Assembly: GCA_041739345.1 (NCBI GenBank)
Contig: JBGSNZ010000038.1
Coordinates: 62,001 to 126,000, forward strand
Reading direction: 5' to 3'
DNA: 64,000 nucleotides
DNA from: DIGJ01 sp041739345
GTDB taxonomy: Bacteria; Bacillota; Clostridia; Lachnospirales; Lachnospiraceae
Shown one piece after another: positions 1 to 8,464 of this stretch. Every line of letters starts with the position of its first letter. Within the stretch, counting starts at the first letter, position 1. The notes below the pieces were generated by a model. That model was not told the DNA's origin and made no database searches. It saw only the letters and a list, made by a program, of their open reading frames with translations. Made by a program: the position numbers and the translations under genes.

Positions 1-1562
1 TTATTATCCAAAGAGCTTCTTTGTTCTAATGTAAGTTCGCTTGTTTTAATAATTAAAGCATCTGCATCCTGTACTTTTGAGGTTTCCACATTTGAACCAG
101 CCACTTCCTGGAATGCAGCTTCCACTTCTTTTTGGATGTCATCGGTTACCGGCTCATTAAAGGTAACTTCTGTAGAAGTACCACCACGGAAGTCAAGGCC
201 ATAATTTAGGATAGCTCCAGTCTGAGTCTTGTTTACAAAGAGCATTACAATACCAAATCCGATTACCACGATTGCTACTGCATATGTCTTTTTCATATTA
301 CCAACAAAATCCCAAATTTTTCTTTCTTTTTGAACACCATAAAACTTTACATCATCACATCCCATGTTATAGAACGCATTGAGTAAAAGTTTGGTAATAA
401 AAAGTGCCGTAAACATAGATAAAAGAATACCAATTGCTAAGGTTGTCGCAAATCCTTTGATTGTACCAGAACCCATGAAATATAGAACAGCAGCTGCAAT
501 TAATGTAGTTACGTTACCATCTATGATAGCAGATAATGCTTTGTCATAACCTAATTTGATTGCAGAACGTACGGTCTTTCCGGTTGCGATTTCTTCTTTA
601 ATACGTGTAAAGATAATTACGTTAGCATCAACCGCCATACCAACGGAAAGTATAATACCTGCCACTCCTGGCAATGTTAAGGTAACATCTAATCCATTTA
701 AGATTACCATATCTGTCACAAGGTATAAAGTCAGTGCAATACTAGCAATCAGACCAGGAATACGATACATAACAATCATGAATAAGATTACGATTAAAAA
801 TCCGATTGCACCAGCAACTAAGCTAGTATTGATTGCTTCTAAACCTAGTTTAGCTCCTACAACTTTAGAGCGAACTTCATTTAATTGAAGTGGAAGAGCT
901 CCTATACGGATAACAGAAGCTAGTTCATTTGCTTCATCCATGGTTTCCTGTCCACTAATAATAGCAACCCCATCCGAAATTGTAGTAGATACAACTGGTG
1001 AACTAATGGCTTGATTATCATAAACGATAGCAATCTGCTTACCAACATTTGCTGCTGTAGCTTCTGCAAATTTATCTTTACCACTTGCATTCATCGTAAG
1101 TTTTACTACATATTCAGTAAGTCCTGTTGTTTGATTTTTCTGTGTTGTAGCTTCTGCAGTCTGAATATCTGAACCATCAATGACTACATTTCCTGACTCA
1201 TCATAAAATCCAATGGCTCCTGCTTTACCAAGTTCTTCTAAGATTTGATTTGCATCGGTCACACCAGGAATGTCAATGTTGATACGGTTTGTTCCTTCTT
1301 GGTAAACCTGTGCTTCGGTACTGTAATTTTCAGCACGCTTTTGCATTTTATAAACTGTGTCATCCATTTCTTCTGCGCTTGGATTATCAGTATCTGTCTG
1401 ATATGTAATGCTAACTCCACCAGCCAGGTCCAAACCTAATCGAATATTTTCCACACTTCCTTTATGACCTTTTCCAATACCAACAAGTGCCACATAGGAG
1501 CAAAGTGCAATTGCTGCAACTACTAAAAGGACGGGTAGCCAGCCATTTTTTTTCTCATTCAT
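1..1562 (-). CDS. secDF: SecDF fused protein-export subunit (3' end cut by window edge)
   Basis: About 520 codons are visible and the frame is still open at the left edge. SecDF uses the proton motive force to help SecYEG export proteins. The start ATG sits 7 nt behind AGGAG. An N-terminal membrane segment is followed by the SecD motif DLAGG, a periplasmic domain, and a membrane block with DANVIIFTRIKEE. The chain then runs without a stop into SecF, recognised by YGLDFRGGTSTEV, so the two proteins are fused. The neighbours ScfB, ScfA, TIGR04086, YajC and Tgt are the usual Clostridial company. The family call is firm; the C-terminus is not visible. Confidence 0.95.
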   Translation of the reverse strand, partial: MNEKKNGWLPVLLVVAAIALCSYVALVGIGKGHKGSVENIRLGLDLAGGVSITYQTDTDNPSAEEMDDTVYKMQKRAENYSTEAQVYQEGTNRINIDIPGVTDANQILEELGKAGAIGFYDESGNVVIDGSDIQTAEATTQKNQTTGLTEYVVKLTMNASGKDKFAEATAANVGKQIAIVYDNQAISSPVVSTTISDGVAIISGQETMDEANELASVIRIGALPLQLNEVRSKVVGAKLGLEAINTSLVAGAIGFLIVILFMIVMYRIPGLIASIALTLYLVTDMVILNGLDVTLTLPGVAGIILSVGMAVDANVIIFTRIKEEIATGKTVRSAIKLGYDKALSAIIDGNVTTLIAAAVLYFMGSGTIKGFATTLAIGILLSMFTALFITKLLLNAFYNMGCDDVKFYGVQKERKIWDFVGNMKKTYAVAIVVIGFGIVMLFVNKTQTGAILNYGLDFRGGTSTEVTFNEPVTDDIQKEVEAAFQEVAGSNVETSKVQDADALIIKTSELTLEQRSSLDN

Positions 1563-1707
1563 TTTTTATTTTCTCCTTTTCTCTTACATATCTCACGCAT
1601 GTCCAAATCGTTTTCATTGGACAAACATCCACGGAACATAATAACACAAATGTATAGATTTGTCACTATCATAAGTCTTTTTCTAGCGATTATACACAAA
1701 ATTTATC

Positions 1708-3087
1708 TCACTCACTTGCCGCATCATTTTCCGCTGCCTTTATCATGATGGCGCATTCTACTCTTTTTCTTTGTAATTCACAGCCAATATCATATGCATC
1801 ATTAATATTTCCATGAAAATTATAAGAATTTGCTGCACATCCACCACTGCAATAATATTTTGCAAAGCATTCCTGACATTTCGGTTTGGAATAAACATTG
1901 CACTGTTTAAAGCAATCTTTGATATCTGTGCGATTAATTCCGTCATATACATTACCCATGATAAATTCTTCAATACCAACAAATTGATGGCAAGGATAAA
2001 AATCACCCCAAGGAGTAACGGCTAAATATTCGGTTCCTGAACCACAGCCAGATAAACGTTTTGCAACGCATGGTCCTCCTGTTAAATCAATCATAAAATG
2101 AAAGAAATTGAATTCTCGTCCTTCTTTTTTGCGTCGAATCATTTCCATCGCCAAGGTATCATATTCTGCACATATTGTATTAATATCTTCTTTGGTGATT
2201 GCGTAAGGCTCCTCTGGTTGTGAAACGACCGGTTCTACGGAAATCTGTTTAAATCCCAAATCTGCCAAGTGAAGTACGTCCTTGGAAAAATCCAGATTGT
2301 GATGCGTAAACGTTCCCCGCACATAATAATTACTCTGATTTCTGCTCTCGGCTAATTTTTGAAACTTAGGTAAGATTAAATCATAGCTTCCTTTGTTATT
2401 TCTGGAAGGTCTCATGTAATCATGTATTTCTTTTCTTCCATCAATACTTAATACGACATTTGCCATTTCCTTGTTTGCAAATTCCATAATATCGTCATTT
2501 AGTAATACGCCATTTGTTGTTAATGTAAAACGGAAGTTCTTATCATGATGTTTTTCCAGTTCTCTTCCATAAACAACTAACTGTTTCACTACATCAAAAT
2601 TCATAAGTGGCTCTCCGCCAAAAAAATCAACTTCTAAGTTTCTACGGTTTCCCGAATTTTCAATCAGAAAATCTAAGGCTTTCTTACCAACTTCATAAGA
2701 CATAAGTTCACGATGTCCTTTATATTCGCCTTCTTCTGCAAAGCAATATCGGCATTTCAAATTGCAATCATGTGCAATATGAAGACATAATGCTTTTACT
2801 ACGGTCTGTCTCTTTTTTACATCAAAAATATAATCTTTGTAGATGTCTTCGGAGAATAAATTACCAGCCTCTTTTAATTCTTCAATTTCTTTGATAACCT
2901 CTTCAATTTCTTGTACTGTAACATGATCCTTTTCATATTGTGAAAGCATCTGTTTTGTGATATCTTCTTTGTTTGTTGTTTGATAAAGAGCGACTATGTC
3001 ATAGGTTAATTCATCTACAACATGAACACATCCACTATTTACATCCAACACGATATTATATCCATTGTTTTTGTACTGATGTACCAC
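1708..3087 (-). CDS. scfB: SCIFF peptide maturase, radical SAM/SPASM thioether-forming enzyme
   Basis: This radical SAM enzyme installs thioether cross-links in the SCIFF ranthipeptide encoded just upstream. The radical SAM cluster motif is CNLKCRYC (Cys108, 112 and 115 from the chosen start). The N-terminus VVHQYKNNGYNIVLD and a Cys-rich SPASM-type C-terminus (CHQF, CNVYSKPKCQECFAKYYC) match the SCIFF maturase family. I choose the GTG at 3087 because GGAAAGGAG stands 8 nt before it and the protein then begins like other family members; an in-frame ATG 42 nt upstream has no ribosome site. A terminator-like hairpin separates it from scfA, suggesting the peptide is made in excess of the enzyme. 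Confidence 0.95.
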   Translation of the reverse strand: MVHQYKNNGYNIVLDVNSGCVHVVDELTYDIVALYQTTNKEDITKQMLSQYEKDHVTVQEIEEVIKEIEELKEAGNLFSEDIYKDYIFDVKKRQTVVKALCLHIAHDCNLKCRYCFAEEGEYKGHRELMSYEVGKKALDFLIENSGNRRNLEVDFFGGEPLMNFDVVKQLVVYGRELEKHHDKNFRFTLTTNGVLLNDDIMEFANKEMANVVLSIDGRKEIHDYMRPSRNNKGSYDLILPKFQKLAESRNQSNYYVRGTFTHHNLDFSKDVLHLADLGFKQISVEPVVSQPEEPYAITKEDINTICAEYDTLAMEMIRRKKEGREFNFFHFMIDLTGGPCVAKRLSGCGSGTEYLAVTPWGDFYPCHQFVGIEEFIMGNVYDGINRTDIKDCFKQCNVYSKPKCQECFAKYYCSGGCAANSYNFHGNINDAYDIGCELQRKRVECAIMIKAAENDAASE

Positions 3088-3153
3088 TTGTATTACTCCT
3101 TTCCATACTGACATTTGCGTCATGTGCAAGACCTACATGTTACAAACGGCTCG

Positions 3154-3191
3154 CGTACAAAAGAAGGGGCTGTTGCAAACCGCCCCTTCTT
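3154..3191 (-). terminator. Intrinsic terminator/attenuator between scfA and scfB
   Basis: A 10-bp perfect stem (AAGAAGGGGC with GCCCCTTCTT) and an 11-nt loop are followed on the minus strand by a short T-rich tract. It lies between the peptide gene and the maturase, so partial termination would lower maturase expression relative to the peptide. Confidence 0.75.
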
Positions 3192-3223
3192 TCCTAATCT
3201 ATCATTGATTAAATTTTCAATTA

Positions 3224-3364
3224 CTATTTGTTTTCGCAGCTTTGGTTTCCTACTGTACATGATGTTTTGCAAGCTGACTGGCAAGATGTCTGGCATTCAC
3301 CACATCCACCTTTTTTCATGGATTCTTTTAAGTTTCTTGTATTTAATGTCTTAATGTGTTTCAT
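3224..3364 (-). CDS. scfA: SCIFF six-cysteine ranthipeptide precursor
   Basis: A 46-residue peptide starting MKHIKTLNTRNLK with cysteines at 21, 24, 28, 32, 36 and 43, the pattern that names the family (six cysteines in forty-five residues). ScfB cross-links the Cys sulfurs to neighbouring residues, often Thr, and Thr follows or lies close to several Cys here. AGGAGG lies 8 nt before the ATG. It is adjacent to its maturase and near secDF as in most Clostridia. Its biological role is not settled; regulatory roles have been proposed. The identification is close to certain by sequence and context. Confidence 0.96.
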   Translation of the reverse strand: MKHIKTLNTRNLKESMKKGGCGECQTSCQSACKTSCTVGNQSCENK

Positions 3365-3444
3365 TCTATGTACCTCCTTTTTCCAGCATTTCTTTACATA
3401 CTAAAAAAGTATATCACAATTTTTTTAAAATGAAAAGTTATTTT

Positions 3445-3798
3445 TTAACTAATCATGCCTCCAAGAGTACCTCCTAATGTGCACATTGCTAAAACGGTTA
3501 CAACCATTCCTGCCCGATCAAATAAAGATTGGCTTAAAATAATGGATACCGCAAAAATTATGCAAAAATACATAACCCCAAGAAACGCTCCCCACAAGAA
3601 ACGTCTGTTATCTTCACCCTTTCCAACCAGTATTCCTCCAATAAACGGGGAAAATATGTACGAAAATACGATACCGATCTTAATTACTCCTTCCGGTGGA
3701 CTAACCTTATATAAAATAAGCGCTAATACTAGTAAAAAAATCCCCGTTATAATATAGGAAGCTAATAGTGCCATAAACATTCGTTTTACGCGCCTCAT
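3445..3798 (-). CDS. TIGR04086 family membrane protein
   Basis: A 117-residue protein with about four hydrophobic segments (near residues 9-30, 38-58, 66-88 and 94-114) and short loops. It fits the TIGR04086 family, found in Firmicutes next to secD/yajC and SCIFF genes; its function is unknown. AGGAG lies before the ATG. It is upstream of scfA in the same direction, with an 80-nt gap. Confidence 0.8.
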   Translation of the reverse strand: MRRVKRMFMALLASYIITGIFLLVLALILYKVSPPEGVIKIGIVFSYIFSPFIGGILVGKGEDNRRFLWGAFLGVMYFCIIFAVSIILSQSLFDRAGMVVTVLAMCTLGGTLGGMIS

Positions 3799-3872
3799 TC
3801 CCTACTCCTCCTCATATACATGCTCTTTTTCTACTTTCAATATATTAGCAGCAGAGGATAAATATACATGTT

Positions 3873-4976
3873 TTATTGAATCAGTACACCTTTTACTGCA
3901 TCACAAAATGCATTCGAATTGTCCATCATCAAACTATGTCCGGTATTCTCAACAAGTATGACCTTTTTCTTAGGTGCTTTAATCTCATCTACGTATTCTT
4001 CCATTAAAGATACCGGGGTTACATAATCCTGTGCACCTGATATATAAAACATGGGTACTTCATAATGGGTGAGCTCCGTTCGCATATCCAAATCAAAGAT
4101 GCAATAATTCATCAAAGGTTCCTCCAGTCGAAAAGCACTTTCTGTATTTGACATCTTTTGGAACCACTTGAAATCCTCTAAGGACATTTCTGGAGAAGTA
4201 AGTCCCGCAAAAATCATGGAAGTATCGGATAATGCCCCCTCAAAACTTAAATATTTTCTGGTTAACATTATCATCTGCTCATAATTCTTTATATCAAGAT
4301 TCTCAACACAAGTTGCAGTAGCAAATTTTTGAAACACTTCTTCCAACATAACAGAATCTTCATCTTCGTTTTGTTTTAGAGCTCTGTTTGCCGCTTCTTT
4401 CGTTGCAATCTGATAGCCTTCTAATCCATTTACAAACTGCCCCAATCCTACATACGCAGTCACTTTTTCCGGATGCATCGCTACATATTGGGAGCCAACT
4501 ATTGTTCCCCATGAATGACCCATTATAATCACTTTTTCCTGTCCAAATCGCTCCGTTATGTAATCAGTCAAATCATCCAAATCTGTAAGTAACGTATCAA
4601 TGGACAATTCAGCAGATACACTGCTATCTTCGTTTTTAAAATAAGTTCTTCCACAACCCCGTTGGTCCCAATTTACTATCGTGAACTCATCTTCCAGCCC
4701 CGTCTGATAATAGGTAGAAATATAGGTCATATTACTTCCTGGTCCACCGTGTAAAAAAATAATAATCGGATTGTTTACATTCTCTCCACGAATTTGTATG
4801 TATTGCTCAATGCCTCCAATTGAAACATAGCCACTTTCTTGTATTCCATTTTCCGACTTAATTTCTGTCTGGCTCTTATGGACTATTCTTATAATTCCTA
4901 TTACTAAAACTACTATAACAATCACTGCTAAAAGAATACTTCCAATCCATTTAAATACCTTTCCAATCCTTTTCAT
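3873..4976 (-). CDS. Membrane-anchored alpha/beta hydrolase (proline iminopeptidase-like)
   Basis: A 367-residue protein with one N-terminal membrane anchor (about residues 10-29) and an external hydrolase domain. The oxyanion region HGGPGSNMTY, the nucleophile elbow GHSWGT (Ser), an Asp near GAQDYVTP and the His of NTGHSLM form the expected triad. The HGGPG motif is typical of proline iminopeptidase/S33-type enzymes, but the substrate cannot be told from sequence. It stands between the TIGR04086 and yajC genes and is probably a later insertion in the export cluster. Confidence 0.85.
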   Translation of the reverse strand: MKRIGKVFKWIGSILLAVIVIVVLVIGIIRIVHKSQTEIKSENGIQESGYVSIGGIEQYIQIRGENVNNPIIIFLHGGPGSNMTYISTYYQTGLEDEFTIVNWDQRGCGRTYFKNEDSSVSAELSIDTLLTDLDDLTDYITERFGQEKVIIMGHSWGTIVGSQYVAMHPEKVTAYVGLGQFVNGLEGYQIATKEAANRALKQNEDEDSVMLEEVFQKFATATCVENLDIKNYEQMIMLTRKYLSFEGALSDTSMIFAGLTSPEMSLEDFKWFQKMSNTESAFRLEEPLMNYCIFDLDMRTELTHYEVPMFYISGAQDYVTPVSLMEEYVDEIKAPKKKVILVENTGHSLMMDNSNAFCDAVKGVLIQ

Positions 4977-5018
4977 CCTTTTTCTTCATTCCTCTCATGT
5001 TTTAGATTAACCATTCTT

Positions 5019-5058
5019 AGTCTCTTAGTCTCTTAGTCTCTTATTCTCTTAGTCTCTT
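5019..5058. repeat. 8-bp tandem repeat, five copies
   Basis: AGTCTCTT is repeated five times head to tail, the fourth copy changed to ATTCTCTT, in the region between the hydrolase start and the PHP gene. It looks like a slippage-prone simple repeat. Confidence 0.85.
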
Positions 5059-5227
5059 ATTATATTATAAATTTTTTCCTATTAAAACAAAAGAATGGTA
5101 AAATCTGCATAACTATATTTCACTTCTTTTGCAACTTATTCATTTTGGGAAACTGTCAGTTCAATTTTATGTTATACTATGGATAAGAAAGTTTTGATTG
5201 CCGTTAAAGCGGCAGATGGGAGCAATT

Positions 5228-6100
5228 ATGAAACAGATCGACTTACACGTGCATTCCAATGTCTCCGATGGAACACTTTCGCCAAGTGAATTGGTTCATT
5301 ATGCGATTGAAAAAGAACTAGCTGCAATCGCATTGACCGATCATGATACAGTTCTAGGTATAAAAGAAGCGATAGATGCTGCTACAGCATTTAATAATAA
5401 AGGAATTGATTTCTCCTTAATCCCGGGTGTTGAAATATCTGCAGGTTTTCGAAAAAGAGATATTCATATCCTTGGACTGTTTGTAGATTATAACAATGCG
5501 CATTTATTGGAGCAGTTGGATATGGCTGTAAAAAACCGTGAAGACAGAAATGAAAAAATGGCAGCAAATCTAAGAAAAGCAGGTCTTTCCATTACCGTAG
5601 AAGAATTAATTGCACAAGATCCAAAAGCAATCCTTACCCGTGCACATTTTGCCAAATTATTGCATAAAAAAGGATATGTAAAGAACATTAAAGATGCCTT
5701 TACAAAATATCTGGATGAGAATGGACCTTACTATGTGAATCGCGAGTACATTTCACCAGAAGGGGCAATTACCTTGATTAAAGAAGCCGGCGGAATCCCA
5801 ATTCTTGCCCATCCACTACTTTACCATTTAAGTGAAAGGGAAATTGAACAACTGCTTGCAACTCTAGTAGAGGCAGGCCTAGCTGGCATCGAAGCAATTT
5901 ATGCTAATAACGTTAGCAATGATGAAGCATATGCATGTTCGCTCGCACGCAAATATAACCTCTTAATTTCAGGAGGATCTGATTTTCATGGTTCGATAAA
6001 ACCGGAGATTGATTTAGGAAGTGGTCGTGGAAACCTAAAAGTACCCGCTGAATTATTGGATGCTATGCATGCGTATCAAAAGAAAAATCTGCTAGGTTAA
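5228..6100 (+). CDS. PHP-domain metal-dependent phosphoesterase (TrpH/RnaAM-like)
   Basis: A 290-residue PHP protein. The opening DLHVHSNVSDGTLSP carries the first metal-binding HxH, followed by LTDHDT, GVEIS, ILAHPL and the late SGGSDFHG, the full set of PHP metal ligands. The family includes 3',5'-nucleotide phosphatases and 5'-3' exonucleases acting on short RNA. The start is the ATG at 5228, which has GGGAG 6 nt upstream; the frame is open 10 codons further but with no ribosome site. It is the only plus-strand gene in this part of the export block. Confidence 0.9.
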   Translation: MKQIDLHVHSNVSDGTLSPSELVHYAIEKELAAIALTDHDTVLGIKEAIDAATAFNNKGIDFSLIPGVEISAGFRKRDIHILGLFVDYNNAHLLEQLDMAVKNREDRNEKMAANLRKAGLSITVEELIAQDPKAILTRAHFAKLLHKKGYVKNIKDAFTKYLDENGPYYVNREYISPEGAITLIKEAGGIPILAHPLLYHLSEREIEQLLATLVEAGLAGIEAIYANNVSNDEAYACSLARKYNLLISGGSDFHGSIKPEIDLGSGRGNLKVPAELLDAMHAYQKKNLLG

Positions 6101-6228
6101 ATTCTGGTATACTTCGCAGGACGGACGCGGGGGATTTTGGAAAAGTCACGCAGAAAAGCGGTGGTTTTGCGTGGGTGGCTCGGTTGTTGTTTGAAACTTG
6201 AAAAAAGAAGCATATTACGATAAAAAAG

Positions 6229-6465
6229 GAATTTTATAAAAAGCTGGAAGCTTTTGAGAAAAGTGCGTATTTTAAAGAGCGATATAAAAATCGATATATG
6301 ATAGAAGCAAAGAATGGAGAGATAAAAAATCAGCATGGATATGCCAGATGTCAGATGCTAGGGTTAGATGGGCTAGAACTACAAGGTGCCATGACCATTT
6401 TTGCCGTAAATCTAAAACGGATTATAAAGTTGCAAGGGGAAAGTCTGCCCAAAATGGAAGAATGA
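6229..6465 (+). pseudogene. C-terminal remnant of a DDE transposase (IS1182-like)
   Basis: A 78-codon open stretch without a start encodes a DDE-transposase tail: YKNRYMIEAKNGEIKNQHGY, then the ending LQGAMTIFAVNLKRI. The essential Glu of the DDE triad (IEAKNGE) is kept, but the rest of the gene is missing. Upstream to the PHP stop (6101-6228) only a GC-richer tract with no coding sense is seen. The family assignment is from memory of the motif and is moderate. Confidence 0.75.
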
Positions 6466-6799
6466 ACCAAAAAAACATAAAAATATGAAAAAAATAAGAG
6501 TAAAAATGGGGAAAATGAAGCCATTTTTACTCTTATTTTTTTATTAGGGATAATTATCTTTGCTGAGAGCAATAAAAAACAGTAGTTTTTCAGCAGCCTT
6601 ATATGGAACGTAAACTCTATCGAAAAATCGGCTCCCTTTGAGCCGATTTTTCGATTGTTTAGAGGTTACGTGGAATTCCTATGCGACTGATATAAAATTT
6701 CATCCTAGGAGCCGTGTAAATTGGAGAAAGGCAAAGTGCTCAGCCTTTCATAGCGTCACTTACCCAAAAACTCGCGTCTGTCATCCATTAACCAGCATC
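6466..6799. other. Non-coding stretch behind the transposase relic
   Basis: It holds a hairpin with a Shine-Dalgarno-like core near 6500-6540, the strong palindrome at 6621-6653, and sequence without coding sense up to the end of yajC. It is probably the residue of the inserted element. Confidence 0.4.
6621..6653. terminator. Bidirectional terminator-like palindrome
   Basis: A perfect 14-bp stem, CGAAAAATCGGCTC with its complement, has a 5-nt loop and A/T runs in both arms, so it could end transcription in either direction between the IS relic and yajC. Confidence 0.75.
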
Positions 6800-7111
6800 T
6801 TACGCTTCTGCATTGCCTTTTTCAATCTCAACAATTGCATCTTTTTTCATTGGAATACGGCAATTTTTGTTACTTCCAAATTCTACGATTATTACATCAT
6901 CCGTTACATCGATAACAACGCCATAGAAACCGCTGCTTGTAAGGATACTGTCACCAGTAGAAATGGTAAGCAATAGTGCTTCATGTGCCTTTTTTTGTTT
7001 ATTTTGTGGACGAATCATAAAGAAATAGAAAATACCAATTAAAGCTACGATATAAACACCTGTAAACGCGATTCCACTTGTTGATGTTGTTAATACTGGA
7101 ATTAAATTCAT
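6800..7111 (-). CDS. yajC: Preprotein translocase subunit YajC
   Basis: A 103-residue single-span membrane protein. One hydrophobic helix (about residues 14-36) is followed by the YajC signature FFMIRPQNKQKK and a cytosolic domain with GDSILTSSGFYG. It belongs to the SecDF-YajC complex. The start is the ATG at 7111 behind AGGAGG. It lies 16 nt downstream of tgt, the order conserved in most bacteria. Confidence 0.95.
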   Translation of the reverse strand: MNLIPVLTTSTSGIAFTGVYIVALIGIFYFFMIRPQNKQKKAHEALLLTISTGDSILTSSGFYGVVIDVTDDVIIVEFGSNKNCRIPMKKDAIVEIEKGNAEA

Positions 7112-7127
7112 AATTTTTCCTCCTAAA

Positions 7128-8261
7128 TTATTGTTCGCCTTCCTCAAATCCGGCTAACTTTTGTTTTTTATATTGCTTATACTTACCTTGTTCAATTGCT
7201 TCTCTGATTTCTTCCATCATATTATTATAGAAGTAGAGATTATGCATAACAAGCAGTCTAAGTCCTAACATTTCCTTTGCCTTAAGCAAATGACGAATAT
7301 ATGCCCTACTGTATGTCTTGCATACAGGACACTGACATCCCTGTTCAACCGGTCTTGTATCTAGCTCATACTTCGCATTTAGTAAATTCATCTTACCATG
7401 GTTAGTATAAGCATGTCCGTGTCTTCCATTTCTTGCCGGATATACACAATCAAAGAAATCAACGCCACGATCGACAGCCTCCAAAATATTTGCAGGAGTA
7501 CCTACACCCATAAGATACGTAGGTTTTTCAAGTGGAAGATATGGCACAGTTTTTTCAATAACATCATACATTTCATCATGGGATTCGCCAACAGCTAACC
7601 CCCCAAGAGCATAACCATCTAAGTTCAAATCAGAAATGCGCTTTGCATGTTCAATACGAATGTCATCAAATGTACCACCTTGATTGATACCAAAAAGCAT
7701 CTGATTTTTATTAATTGTATCCTCTAAACTGTTCAAACGCTTCATTTCTATCTGACAGCGTCTTAACCAACGAGTGGTTCGATCTACAGAATTTTGCATA
7801 TATTCTCTAGTCGCTGGGTGCGGAGGACATTCATCAAATGCCATTGCAATCGTTGATGCCAAATTGGATTGAATCTGCATACTCTGCTCCGGTCCCATAA
7901 AAATTTTTCTTCCATCAATGTGCGATTGAAAGTAAACACCTTCTTCTTTAATCTTTCGAAGACTGGCTAACGAAAACACCTGAAATCCACCCGAATCTGT
8001 AAGAATAGGTTTGTCCCAAACCATAAATTTATGAAGACCGCCTAATTGCTTAATTACATGATCTCCGGTTCTTACATGCAGATGATACGTATTCGACAAT
8101 TCCACCTGTGTTTTTAGGCCTTGCAAATCCTGGGTTGATACTGCACCTTTTATTGCAGCCGCCGTACCGACATTCATAAATACCGGTGTTTGAATGGTAC
8201 CATGAACGGTTGTAAATTCACCGCGCTTTGCATTTCCATCGCGACATATTAGCTTATACAT
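7128..8261 (-). CDS. tgt: tRNA-guanine transglycosylase (queuosine pathway)
   Basis: A 377-residue enzyme that swaps guanine 34 for preQ1 in GUN-anticodon tRNAs. Visible signatures are VFMNVGTAAAIKG, ILTDSGGFQVFSL with the catalytic Asp, GGLAVGE, the second catalytic Asp in DCVYPARNGRHG, and the zinc site CQCPVCKTY ending in H. The length is typical. GAAAGG precedes the ATG. With queH at 23.6 kb it supports queuosine modification here. Confidence 0.97.
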   Translation of the reverse strand: MYKLICRDGNAKRGEFTTVHGTIQTPVFMNVGTAAAIKGAVSTQDLQGLKTQVELSNTYHLHVRTGDHVIKQLGGLHKFMVWDKPILTDSGGFQVFSLASLRKIKEEGVYFQSHIDGRKIFMGPEQSMQIQSNLASTIAMAFDECPPHPATREYMQNSVDRTTRWLRRCQIEMKRLNSLEDTINKNQMLFGINQGGTFDDIRIEHAKRISDLNLDGYALGGLAVGESHDEMYDVIEKTVPYLPLEKPTYLMGVGTPANILEAVDRGVDFFDCVYPARNGRHGHAYTNHGKMNLLNAKYELDTRPVEQGCQCPVCKTYSRAYIRHLLKAKEMLGLRLLVMHNLYFYNNMMEEIREAIEQGKYKQYKKQKLAGFEEGEQ

Positions 8262-8464
8262 ATTACTTACCTTTCTTTTTATATCTGCTTAACAAAACAA
8301 GTATACCGTCTAGTTATTATTTTTTCAACTATTTTATAAAATTTTAACTGCTGTATTATGCTAATTGTTGCATATTAGTGACAAAATTGGTAAAATAATA
8401 GTAAGTATTTTACTATATATACAAAATTAATTTTTAGGTGTACTGTTGGGAAGGGGAGCCAAAC

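Noticed and set aside
5019..5058. CRISPR-like repeats
   Set aside because: The 8-bp units are head to tail with no spacers; simple sequence repeat. The same holds for the 12-bp repeat at 47883-47918.
8281..8464. c-di-GMP riboswitch ahead of the GGDEF-EAL gene
   Set aside because: No GEMM core or tetraloop receptor sequence was found in the leader.
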